Positions 44,549 through 54,988 of a stretch of 64,000 bases of DNA are shown piece after piece. This DNA comes from Marsupella aquatica (lineage: Eukaryota > Marchantiophyta), in assembly GCA_973895155.1 (NCBI GenBank), contig OZ316899.1, positions 2,108,001-2,172,000 of the forward strand, in the 5' to 3' direction. The notes below the pieces were generated by a model. It saw nothing but the letters and a program-made list of their open reading frames with translations. It was not told where the DNA came from and searched no databases. Made by a program: the position numbers and the translations under genes. Within the stretch, counting starts at the first letter, position 1, and each line of letters starts with the position of its first letter.

Positions 44549-44866
44549 GTGTGATTGGTGCAGTTGCCAAACTCTCCACTTCAGACATAACATCGGGCAC
44601 TACATCCGGTTCCCTTTCTCCACTTGACAACTCCAAGGTGCTTGGAAATAAGAGGAATTCATGTTCGGGCTGGCGGCGCGTCGCCATTCGCACGCCTGAG
44701 TTACGAGCGTGGAGGGGCCCCTCCCTTGGGTCCGTATAACGAACTTCGGGAGGCGCCCACTGACACGCGGTGACTCAGACTGGCGGAGTGGCCGGTACAC
44801 TACAAGCATGAACGGTTCAGCCTATAGGCAACAAGGAGATGTCGGGGGATCGACAAGCCCTCAAGG

Positions 44867-44874
44867 TATAAAAA
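44867..44874 (+). promoter_or_regulatory. TATA box of the 5' LTR
   Basis: tataaaaa, 205 bp inside the LTR and 108 bp before the ORF ATG. Transcription would start near 44897, which fits an LTR U3/R border. Confidence 0.75.
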
Positions 44875-44974
44875 GGGAGCCGACCCTTTGTAGTGCACCA
44901 GTCCATCAGTCCACGCGCCAGCTTCTACCCCAGCTCTCTCGTTTGCTCTTAGTCGCCACTACTATCTCCTCTGA

Positions 44975-47636
44975 ATGTCGCACACGATCCTCTCCAGTTC
45001 GGCCATTCGATTCTGGACGCAGTTCCTATCTACCGGAAGACACTTGGCCGACTCGTTGAAACACACCAACCCGCGCCGATACAAAATCGAACGCGAGTAC
45101 GAGAGAGCCATCCGCCTAGCAGGACGACACCACTACATCCTTAACTTTGACTACCCATCTCAGAGCGAGCTTTACCGACCAATAGAGGTATTTGGGTACT
45201 TCTTCAACGGAGACAAATATATCGGTTTTTGGGAAGCATTGCTTCGGCTTCCGGACGAGGTCTTCAATATCCCGGGTACGATCAACTTGCAACGACATCA
45301 CTTTGACCACATCCCTGCTCAGGTTTGGGCTATCATCAACAGCGAGTCCAGCACTACCCGTTCGACAAGGTCGTCTGCACTTGCTTCGGAGAACTTCTAC
45401 CAGCACCTGCATAGCTTCATGGGAACTAGACCCGCAACCGCCGGCGCCGGCCCAGTCGACCCCATACCCGTACCCGCACCAACGCAGACTCAGACTTAGG
45501 CTCAGGCTCACCTTCAGTCTCAGTCTCAGTCTCAGTCTCAGCCTAGCCAACCCCCACCGCCGATCGCCCCGCCGGCAGTACAAGTACGCTCCGTCATCAA
45601 CGCTGTGGACCTTAGCGACGACGATGAGGCTACCCCACCCTTGCTCAGGCGGCCCAGAGGAGCAAACACTCAGGGGGCCGACACTACATCGTCCCCTCCC
45701 CATGCTCGGACCCAAGGAGCGGCTCCAGCAGACAACACGGTAACTGTGGCCGCCCCGGGCCCAATACTAACGGCGGTAGCACTACCTATGCCCGATAGAG
45801 AGGATGGGGAGGTGTCACCCTCCCCGAGCCAGTCACGGGGAAGAAGAGGAAGGAACCCGCCACTGCATCCGGGTTACCATTGGCCACGGTAGCTGTGGCC
45901 AAGGTGACAATGCACCGCATGGGGGAAAACGTGCATAAGAACATCCTCCATCCCAAGCATGCGGTGTACCTGAAGACTCAGGGATTCGAGCACCTCGCCT
46001 CTCTCCCCTGGAATACTTGCAGGTACTACGGGGAGGACATGACGGAATTCGTCAAGAATTATGATGACGCACGTCAACATACTCGGCTGCAGGGAAGGAA
46101 TATGTCCCTCACGGAAGAACGGCTCAAGATGATCTTCGGATTACCCGAAGGTGACCATCGAGTCGAATCACGGGCTCCCGTGGGCAAGGGAGCCAAGTAC
46201 CAATCCTCGAGTTTTCCCTCAGAGGGAGCAGTGGACAACGGGTTTGTGATGAGGACCTGCCTCATCCCCAAGATAGCTGAGCGACTGGAGTTCCAAAGGT
46301 ACGCCCTCCACATGATGGAACCCCGGGGGGAGATCTCCGCCGCCCAAGTTATCCAGGTCGAGAACTATCGACCTAGGAAGTGGGCGTCGTACTTCGCTAA
46401 GAAATTCCATGAAGAGATGGAGTGCCGAAGGAAGACGCTGTACATTGGCGGGAAGGCGTATTTCGCTAGCCACATCGAGATCATTCTTGAGTGGTACGCT
46501 CGGTTTGATCGACGAACCCTTCCCCGTGTCAACATTACAAGCTGGTCCCAGCTAGGTGGGTTTTCCTGGCCTTGGAGAGACGGCCCCAACCCGAGGCCTG
46601 AAATCCAGCGGACACGCAAGCTTCACCCACCCCACCTCCATAAGTAGTTGTAGTCGTAACCGAGGAGGTACCGGATGGGTTGGTTATCGCAACCATAGAT
46701 GCGATCCAACAGGCCGGGCTAAGTACAGAAGTCAGTACAGTGGAGGCCTTACTCGAGCCCGGGTCTCCCAACGACCCACCAATGGCTATTCCGGAGCGCC
46801 GAACATTGCTACAGGAGGACACTCCAGCCCCTTCCAACATTACGTCCCCAGGGCTAGATGTCACTGCCCCGGCCCCCGCGCGTGTTGACGTCTGCCCATG
46901 CCCAACTCCGGATAGGCACAACCTGGACCACCCGGAACTCTTCATACCTGGTACATTTCTGAATGGGCTTCTGGGAGATTTCTCTCATCAAATTGCCCGG
47001 GATACCGGGGAGTTCATGGCCCGGAAGGTAGCTTGTTTCTTCAATCAGGAGTTAGTTGCCGCAGTAAAGGCAGGTCGGGCCTAGTCAGAGGCCCTTTAGA
47101 GGATAGAGCAGTACCGGGTGGAGTCCGTATACTTAAAGAATGAAGTTGCGGCTCAAGAGGCTGAGCTTCTGCAACTACGACCCAAAGTTGCAGTCGTCGA
47201 TGAGTTGTTAGCAAAGGCGCACGCCCTTACCGCCCTAGCCGAGCAGGCCAAAGTTGGGAACGAGGTCGAGATTGCACGACTCCGGAACCAGATTGATAGT
47301 TTGAAGAATCAAACTATCATCTGGTAGAAAGACTTGGAGGAGGCCGAAGAACGGGCGCAGCGAGACACTACGGAGATAGCCACGCTACAGGCCAAGGTGG
47401 CGCGGCTCCAAACTTAAGCCGGGAAGCAGGACCAGCTGGCGGGCAAGCTGACAAGCGACGCCCAGTAGCTGGAGGAGGCATGCTAGGAGGCAGCGGAGGA
47501 GACAAACGCGGCGAAGCGAGAGAACCAATCTCTGCTGGACCAGGTCCAGCTCCTCAAGGCAGACAACGACAGACTTCGTAAGCAGCGGGATGGTTGCTCC
47601 CACTCGGGCGGCTCTGGCAAGCGTGCCAGGCATTAG
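44975..47636 (+). pseudogene. LTR-encoded protein, decayed copy in the 5' LTR
   Basis: It begins with ATG TCG CAC like the 3' LTR copy and follows the same protein to the end. It is broken by TAG at 45497, a one-base deletion near 45840, a further frame change near 46530, and TAG/TAA codons at about 47083, 47098, 47325, 47415, 47466 and 47484. At most of these sites the 3' LTR has CAG. The position of 46516, a stop in the 3' copy, is CGA here, so this copy shows the original arginine. The two copies together define a protein of about 883 residues. Confidence 0.8.
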
Positions 47637-48545
47637 CGACGGAGTAGGAATAGAATAGGGTTAGGAATAGCTAAGTCAGGCAATTGGGGCAGGCACCTGC
47701 CTTAGTTACAGCAGCACTGCCATGCTGTCCAGCCTGCGTAGATTAGGATCTTCTAATAAGACACAGCCGTTTTTTGGCCTGACAGTCAGATTAGTTAGGA
47801 CCTAAGTCAGCGAATCTTTGGCCAGGAGGACACTCCGTTCCTTGGCCCTTAGTATTTAGTGCACCCCTCGGTAGAGGCAAGGGGTTTTTAGTCTCAGAGT
47901 TGGACATCTGTGGTATGTACGGGGAGTCCCAACCTCTGGGAGTGAAAGAGTACCAAGGGGAGGGGGTAGGACTAAGCTCGTCGGGCGAGTGCGGAGCCGG
48001 GCTCCGTTGTAGTGTACTCCCTCGGCCTTGAACCTGTTCATTCCGGAGCTGTCGGGTCAACCAAGTGTACGCATATGTCCCCTATGTAGTAAAATCCTTT
48101 CCCATTATTTCCTTCATGTAAATCGAGATTGTATGCTTGTGCGTGTGTATGTGTGTGTGAATCTCGTGTATAGGTGACAACGCCGGGCCGAACGCACTAC
48201 CCGAGTCGTGCACGGGGTGCAGCTTGCAGGTATGTGGTTGCGAGCACGGGTTGAGGACCTGTATCATTGAATCTGAATTGAAGACGGACAACACAAAGGC
48301 TTAGAAGTCCTTAAGCCGGGGTCGATCCTGTTATCGACTAAGGTACGTTCTGGCGGCGGAACACAAACGATATCTAGGAGATGTCCGTATCTAAGAGTAG
48401 GCGCACTTAGCGCTAGTTTACGTGAATTAGGTGCATTACGTTCTTCCCTCCCTGCCCGAACCCTCATATTTACGAAGGATGTGCCCGTTTAAAGCTGAAG
48501 CCCGAGTTAAGGCCAAGGCTGATGATGTGACATAGCCTTTGTTTT

Positions 48546-48562
48546 TGGCGCTAGATGGAGGG
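48546..48562 (+). promoter_or_regulatory. Candidate primer-binding site
   Basis: TGGCGCTAGATGGAGGG lies 13 bp after the LTR end. TGGCGC is a usual start for plant Gypsy primer sites, though the following bases do not let me name the tRNA. Confidence 0.5.
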
Positions 48563-48566
48563 GGCA

Positions 48567-48583
48567 CTCTACATATTGTAGAG
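48567..48583 (+). other. Leader hairpin
   Basis: ctctaca, tat, tgtagag: a 7-bp stem with a 3-base loop just after the primer site, in the place where retroelements often have packaging or dimerisation hairpins. Function is inferred from position only. Confidence 0.45.
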
Positions 48584-48654
48584 GGGAGACGTGCATATTT
48601 GCCTGGGCAGAATACACCAGGCCCTAGTACTAACCGTCGCATTTACACGAGTAA

Positions 48655-50160
48655 ATGCCCGTCACTCGTTCTCAAGCAGCTTACTTGAGGAGATTGACCA
48701 ACGAACGAGAAGGTGCGACCACAACAAGCTTCGATTCTTTGGGCTCGGAGGACTCGCAATCGCCCCGACAAATGAACATACCACCGGGACCTTCGGGGTC
48801 CGGTTCGACCGGTCCTACTGCGGTTCCTGTGCCACCACCGCCACCACCTATGGCAGCCGCCCCACCGATGGCCCGCGCTGCCAAGCTCCTCCACAAATAT
48901 CGCAACGATCGTGGTTTCATTATCGACCTTTCCAAGGGCGTCATGGGGATGATCCGGATGAATGGTTGGATGAGTTTGAAGCCACTGCTAAGGCTAACGG
49001 GGAAGATGCCATTAAGTTAACCATCCTCCCCGGAGTGATGCGGGGAGAAGCTCGTCCATGGTACAACTCGCTGCCACCCGGGACTACATGGGCACAATTC
49101 CAAGCTGCGTTGCTGCAAGAATTTTGTGCTATTGGATCCAACTTGCTGCCAAAATACGGCCCAGGCCTAGTGACGCACTCCAGCTTACATGGTTCCTCCA
49201 TGGTTTGCCCATGAATATGCAATTCTGGGTGCGCCAGAATAATCCAATTTCAATGCAAGCAGCCATAGCGTGCGCCGAAACCTACCGGGAGTCCACCTAT
49301 AAATCCCGGCGAAGCCAACGGGCACGCCGCAAGAAGGGCAAGTACGAGACCTTCAGTGACAGTGACTCCAAATTAGACGACGAGAAGAAGAAGAAACGCA
49401 AGAAGAAGAAACATTGTTCGACCTCATCCAGTTCGGAGACTGAATCTAGTTCGGATTCAACTTTGAACAGCGGGTCCTCCACCTCCAGCTCATCAGGAAG
49501 TGATTCGGAGAGTGAGAGCCGGAGCAAGAAGAAGAAAAGGCGGGTTAAGAAGGAGGGGAAAATCAAATCTCATACTCGCAGAACGATACCCGATCCAAAG
49601 GCTGCCGAAGCAGACAAGCTTAACAAAATCACGGATCGCCTCAAAGCACTGTCAGTACATCTTGCGGAAAAGCCGGTGGAGAAGAAGAAGCCATCTGAGA
49701 TTCGAGCCCATGCGTGGTGTTCAAAGTGCTTCCAATCCGGGCATGTCGTGCAAGAATGCCCAAGATGGAAGAACCGAGTTCACCAGGTGGACTTAGATGA
49801 TGTCGACAACCCGGGACCTGAAGCAGAGTCCACGGAGTATTTCTTTGAAGACCCTCCTGATTTGGTGTATCAAATTTCAACGGTGGGTCCGCGTAACTTA
49901 GCAGGTAGAACTGCATACACCTACCCAAACAATGGCCGAGGCTTCCAAGTTATCAGTAACCCTAGCATTCCTCCTAAACCAGGGATTTGGCGATCCCCGG
50001 TTTGTTACAACTGTGAGAAACCAGGCCATTTTGCGAGGGAATGCACAGAACCAAGACGCCAGGGGGATGGCCGTGGCACACCACTTTGTCAAGTCTGCAA
50101 AACGGAAACTCATTCCACGGCCAACTGTCCATTGGTAATGGCCGCTCGAACAAATGCAGC
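48655..50160 (+). pseudogene. Gag of the LTR-ORF Gypsy element
   Basis: It starts MPVTRSQAAYLRRL at 48655. Two frameshifts (near 48900 and 49155) are needed to read through. The capsid-like part contains DDPDEWLDEFEATAKANGED and RGEARPWYNSLPPGTTWAQF (about 48950-49105), then WFLHGLPMNMQFWVRQN (about 49190). A Lys/Ser-rich segment follows (about 49370-49560). Three zinc knuckles follow: CSKCFQSGHVVQEC (about 49717), CYNCEKPGHFAREC (about 50002) and CQVCKTETHSTANC (about 50089). They would bind RNA. Confidence 0.8.
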
Positions 50161-51110
50161 AAGACCAGCCCAGGGCAGACCGGCCACGAGTGATGCGGTC
50201 ATCCAAATGACTGCGGTGGAATGGCAAGATGACAACACCAAGTGGGTGAATCTGGTGGACATGGCGGAACACCCTAATCCATCTAACGAGGCTGAGTGCT
50301 ATCGTGTGTCAACAAGAGCCGAACGGAAGGAAGAGAAGCAGGAGGAGAAATGCAGGAAAAAGCAAGATACTACTCCGATGCAGCCAGCGATAGATATACA
50401 CCCAGAGAAGGACGATGACTACCGATGGGACAACCCGAAGCTATTTTTCCCCTGCATCAAAGAATTGGTAAAGAAACAGCTGGAGGCCTACGAAGCTCGG
50501 GAATATCATAAGGCAATCGATAAGGACATCAAAGCAGCCGAGACCGCCCGGCGACAGGAGCAAGAAAAGCAAGATAAGCAAGAGGAAGCCAAGCAGCAGC
50601 CAAAGGAAGAAAAGAAGGAGGACTATGATATTAAGGAAGACGTGAAGAGTTGCCCGGTTACAGCAACGGTAGGACAACTGCTGCAAAACAATCCACAGTA
50701 CAGACGGCAACTGAGGGAGTTGCTTACGGGTCGACGACGGAGACGACTCCCCCGAGTTGGGATCGCGGATTGCAACATGATATGCGAGGACCTGGGAGCG
50801 CCAGACATCTCGATTGAAATTAATAATTGTACCATCAAGATGGTTCTCGTAGACGGAGGAGCGGGAGTCAACATCATGACTGAAGAAACGTCAGTCAAGT
50901 TAGAATACCTCACGTATCAACCCACAGCCCGAGCTATCAGATTAGCAAACGGGGCAAGGGTACTTCCATTGGGCACGCTTACACGGGTACTCACTTTGGT
51001 AGGAGGGGTGGAGTTCTATCTCAACTTCCTAGTCATGAGGCCGGTTCGGCCCTCCTCTTATCCGGTCCTCCTAGGCAGGCCGTGGCTGTACGGTGCCGTG
51101 TGGTCACGGA
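50161..51110 (+). pseudogene. Linker and protease of the LTR-ORF Gypsy element
   Basis: The frame is shared with the gag zinc knuckles and runs on to a stop at 51247. A Lys/Glu-rich linker (50310-50640) precedes the retropepsin: VLVDGGAGVNIM, with the catalytic D-G-G-A triplet at 50852, and a C-terminal ILLGR-type end (PVLLGRPWLYGAV, about 51065-51103). Frame changes into the RT frame after about 51110. An in-frame TGA at 51382, probably from CGA, lies between protease and RT. Confidence 0.75.
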
Positions 51111-51384
51111 TTGGGGAAAGAAGGAGCTACGGTTCGGGACACCCACAGTACGGGTATCATGGGCAATGGACGATTATCAGGGCGAAACCCCACAGGGACC
51201 CAAGGAATATGATTCGGAGACCTCGGAGGAAGGGGAACTCAACATGATTGAACTCATCTCGTCCCTGTCCGAGGAAGATGTCTTCGAGACAACCTGCAAA
51301 ACACATCTCCTGAATTACCCGAAGGCTGCTATTGAGCCCACCCCGAGCACCTCTACTGCTCGGGATGAGGAAACGCAAAAATGA

Positions 51385-53220
51385 CTCATCGATACGGAGG
51401 ACACGGCTCCAGCTAAGCAGGGAGCCGATGCTGCTTCTACCAGTGCAGAGCCTCGTGACCATGAACCAGCCAAACAACCGCCCGAGGCCAAAAACCCGAG
51501 ACCGAGACATAAGAAACGAGTCTCCTGGGATCCGTCCATCCCGCAGTTGGAGGAAGTAACTCCAATCCCGAGACCAGTCCCGGTTCCACCCATGTACGGA
51601 GGAGTTCGGTTAGCTGAACTTGATGCGAGCCTGGACCCGAGCTTGCGGAACCAGGTTGAAGTCATCAGGAAGGAGCACTACCGGAAGTACACCATTGGGA
51701 TGGATAAATCGTTTAACCTGGGCCACGCTCTGATGGGGGAGGCGGAAAAATCTATCCAAGCTCTGCTCAAGGAATATGAAGATGTGTTTGCATGGAGCCA
51801 TCACGATTTAACAAGAGTCTCCCCCGAGTTAGGAGAACACACGATCGATTTGAATCTGGGGGCCCATGCAGTACGGCAGCGACAACGTCGCATGAACCCG
51901 AGGTACTCCATCTTAGTGAAGGAGGAAATTGATTGTCTCCTCACCGCAGATATCATCTACCCGGTAATGGCCAGCGACTGGGTCTCTCCCATCGTCATTG
52001 TACCAAAAAAGGGAGGAACGGACGGAAAACCTAAGATCCGGATTTGTCAGGACTATCGTAAGCTGAACGACGCGACCCAAAAAGACCATTACCTGTTACC
52101 ATTCACGGATATGGTTCTAGATATGGTAGCCCAAAATGAAATTTATACATTCCTTGATGGGTATTCGGGTTATAACCAAATCTGGATTCGCCTCTCGGAT
52201 CAGCTCAAAACAACGTTCACTACGGAATGGGGGACTTTGGCATTTCGGAGAATGCCGTTTGGACTGTGTAACGCTCCGGCCATGTTTCAGCGACTCATGA
52301 TGAATATCTTCCATGATTTCCTACGGGAATTTCTGGAGATATTTATCGACGACTTCACCATCTTTGGAACTATTGCCATGCACCCCGAACACCTAAGACG
52401 TACGTTACAACGATGCTGAGAGGTTAACCTCAAACTACATCCTGCTAAATGCTTTTTTGGGGTAGAGGAGGGAGTGTTACTCGGGCATCGTGTGTCCAAA
52501 CGGGGTATCGAGGTGGACCAAGAGAAGGTCGCGGCCTGGATGGCGGTGGTGTTCCCCGTAGATCAAAAAGCGGTACGATCCTTCTTGGGCTGTGTAGGGT
52601 ATTACCGTCGGTTCATTAAAGACTTTGCTAAAATAGCGTTGCCCTTGACTGAGATGATGAAAAAGGACGCGGTGATCGAGGAGACACCCAGGAGATGGAT
52701 TGCTTTCGAAGAACTCCGTAAAAGACTCACCACCGCACCTATCATGGTCACTTCGGACTGGAATAAGGAGTTCCACGTGTATGTCGATGTGTCAGGGTTC
52801 TGTATTGGATTCGTGCTCAGTCAGCTTGATGAGGACGGACGCGACCACCCCATCTACTTCGCTAGCCGTCAATTATTCACAGCCGAAAAGAATTATTCCC
52901 CCACTGATCGAGAAGCTCTGGGAATAATCTACTCGTGTAAAAAGTTCCGACACTATCTGCTAGGCTACAAGGTCATATTCCACACGGATCATGATAGCCT
53001 GAAGTACATGGTCAACAAAGCGGACGTGACAGGATGGATAGCCCGGTGGGTGCTACTTCTCCAGGAATTTAACTACGAAGTTTGGGTTCGGCCCGAACAG
53101 GCACACCTCAATGCCGACTTCTTTTCAAGGCTGGACGGCGTACCAGTCGATCAGCCAATTGATGATATTTTTCCAGATGAGGAGTTGTTCCACGTAGGGG
53201 CGGGGACGCCAACGTGGTAG
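51385..53220 (+). pseudogene. Reverse transcriptase and RNase H of the LTR-ORF Gypsy element
   Basis: One frame (51547-53220) with a single TGA at 52417-52419 (CGA in the likely ancestor). RT: RICQDYRKLND (about 52040), YSGYNQIWI, RMPFGLCNAPAMFQR, catalytic FIDD at 52342-52353. Connection: GCVGYYRRFIKDF. RNase H: VYVDVSGFCIGFVL (about 52780), HTDHDSLKYMVNKADV (about 52985), HLNADFFSRLDG (about 53105). FIDDF followed by IFG suggests the Athila/Tat branch rather than chromoviruses. Only one stop, so this part is better kept than gag. Confidence 0.85.
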
Positions 53221-53249
53221 GGCTCAATAATCATCTTTCTCTTAACAGG

Positions 53250-54554
53250 CCGCATCCCTGACGGCATCAATCAGGAAGCCGCCACTGTGTTTCTACGGAA
53301 AGCCGGGCCTTACGTCATGGTACAGGGTCACCTACATAAGGAAGGAGTTAATGGGAAGTTACGACACTGCTTGGAGTATAAGGAGACGCTTATCGTGATG
53401 CGAGCCTTGCATGAAGAAGAAGCTGGAGGCCATTTCGCGGCTATCACGACAGCCTGAAAGATTTTGGACTCAGGGTATTGGTGGCCTACGTTGCATCAGG
53501 ATGTACAACGCTTCATCAAGGACTGTGACTGTGTCAACGGGCTGGGGCTCCGAGACGAGCTCATCATCACCCTCTCACGTCCGTGCTTCCATTAGCACCG
53601 TTTGAAAAGTGGGGTATTGATTATATCGGGCCATTTACTCCCGTTACCCAAAGACAAAGATGCAGGTACATCCTGCTAGCTATTGATTACTCCACCAAGT
53701 GGGTCGAAGCACGGGCTACGATGAAGGACGACGCCGCAACCAGCGCCAGGTTCTTATATGAACAGATTTTCACCCGGTTCGGACCACCCTTAGAGTTGGT
53801 AAGCGACCATGGAACACACTTCCTCAATGACACTGTAGCCCAGCTTACGGAGCGTTACCTAGTCAAGCATCGCAAGACTACCCTGTATCATCCTAAAGCC
53901 AACGGGATGACAGAGAGAGCAAATGGTATCATTGGGAAGATCCTCAACAAAATTGTAGCTGCGCACAAAACGAATTGGGACGATAAGTTGTACGCAGCGG
54001 TGTACTCGTATAATCTAGCTTACAAAACTACTATGAGTCACAGCCCATACTTTCTCGTGTTCGACCAACATTTGTTGGTACCCGTCGAGTTTGAAGTACA
54101 CACTCCACGGGTCAGTATTCGGGATCGCTTACCTGAATCTGAAAGTTTGTCAGACCGAGCTTATCAGATTGAAGCCTTAGAAGAGGCACGGCTACTAGCA
54201 GCTCGACATGCCGTAATGAAGCAGGCAACTTCCAAGAAACAGCACGACAAAGGACTATGGAAGGTCGACGTCGTGACAGGCGATCTAGTCCTTTTGTACG
54301 ATAGTCGGTACATGCAGTTTCCAGGGAAGCTTCATACCCGTTGGTTAGGGCCCTTCCTAGTCAATCAGATCTACCATAACGGATCTTTGGAGCTTGCGAC
54401 GTACGCCGGCGATTTACTCCCCACGCAAGTCAGTTACGATCGTGTAAAGAAATACCACCATCAAGACGATGACGCCGAGAGTGATGTTCGCGAGGACACT
54501 TCACAATTAAGCAGGGAGCTATGTGACGCCGCTGGTACGGCGAGTAATGAGTAA
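53250..54554 (+). pseudogene. Integrase of the LTR-ORF Gypsy element
   Basis: The zinc-binding region is readable with frame changes at 53250-53580 (HCLEYKETLIVMRALHEEEAG; then DSGYWWP). The catalytic core is in one frame from 53583: D in WGIDYIGPF (about 53614), D in VSDHGTHFL (about 53805), E in MTERANGI (about 53914). The C-terminal barrel is near 54285-54440 (GDLVLLYDSRYMQFPGKLHTRWLGPFLV region) and the end is at 54554. No chromodomain follows. An acceptor-like ctttctcttaacag at about 53250 is of unclear meaning. Confidence 0.8.
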
Positions 54555-54880
54555 TTTGGTCTAAACCGTGCTTAGCACGTGCGTTAGGGGTATCTTAGGC
54601 CGCTATGATTAGCATAACGACAATATTTAGGTAGCCATTATGAGTAGGAAATCATTAGTCAATAAGAGGAATTCATGTTCGGGCTGGCGGCGCGTCGCCA
54701 TTCGCACGCCCGAGTTACGAGCGTGGAGGGGCCCCTCCCTCGGGTCCATATAACGAACTTTGGGAGGCATCCACTGACACGCGGTGACTCAGACCGGCGG
54801 AGTGGCCGGTACACTACAAGCGTGAACGGTTCAGCCTATAGGCAACAAGGAGATGTCGGGGGATTGACAAGCCCTCAAGG

Positions 54881-54888
54881 TATAAAAA
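54881..54888 (+). promoter_or_regulatory. TATA box of the 3' LTR
   Basis: tataaaaa, at the same offset as at 44867. As the 3' LTR promoter it could drive the LTR ORF directly. Confidence 0.75.
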
Positions 54889-54988
54889 GGGAGCCGACCC
54901 TTTGTAGTGCACCAGTCCATCAGTCCACGCGCCAGCTTCGACCCCAGCTCTCTCGTTCACTCTTAGTTGCCACTACTATCTCCTCTGA

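Larger units (their letters stand above)
39781..44640 (-). mobile_element. Helitron (rolling-circle transposon), minus strand
   Basis: It encodes a Rep-helicase protein on the minus strand, broken by stops. The 3' terminus is visible: on the minus strand 'gcaacgcatgggtatcgaa' followed by CTAG at 39784-39781 and a host T at 39780, the canonical Helitron 3' end. A subterminal minisatellite lies just inside. The 5' end (TC) is not identified; at 44662 an LTR element begins. Confidence 0.8.
44662..48532 (+). repeat. 5' LTR, 3871 bp
   Basis: It is nearly identical to 54676-58540. It carries a TATA box at 44867, an ORF start at 44975 and the ORF end near 47635. Compared with its twin it has accumulated about six CAG-to-TAG changes and a one-base deletion near 45840. 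The 15 bp just upstream (aataagaggaattca) are also shared with the 3' copy. Confidence 0.9.
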
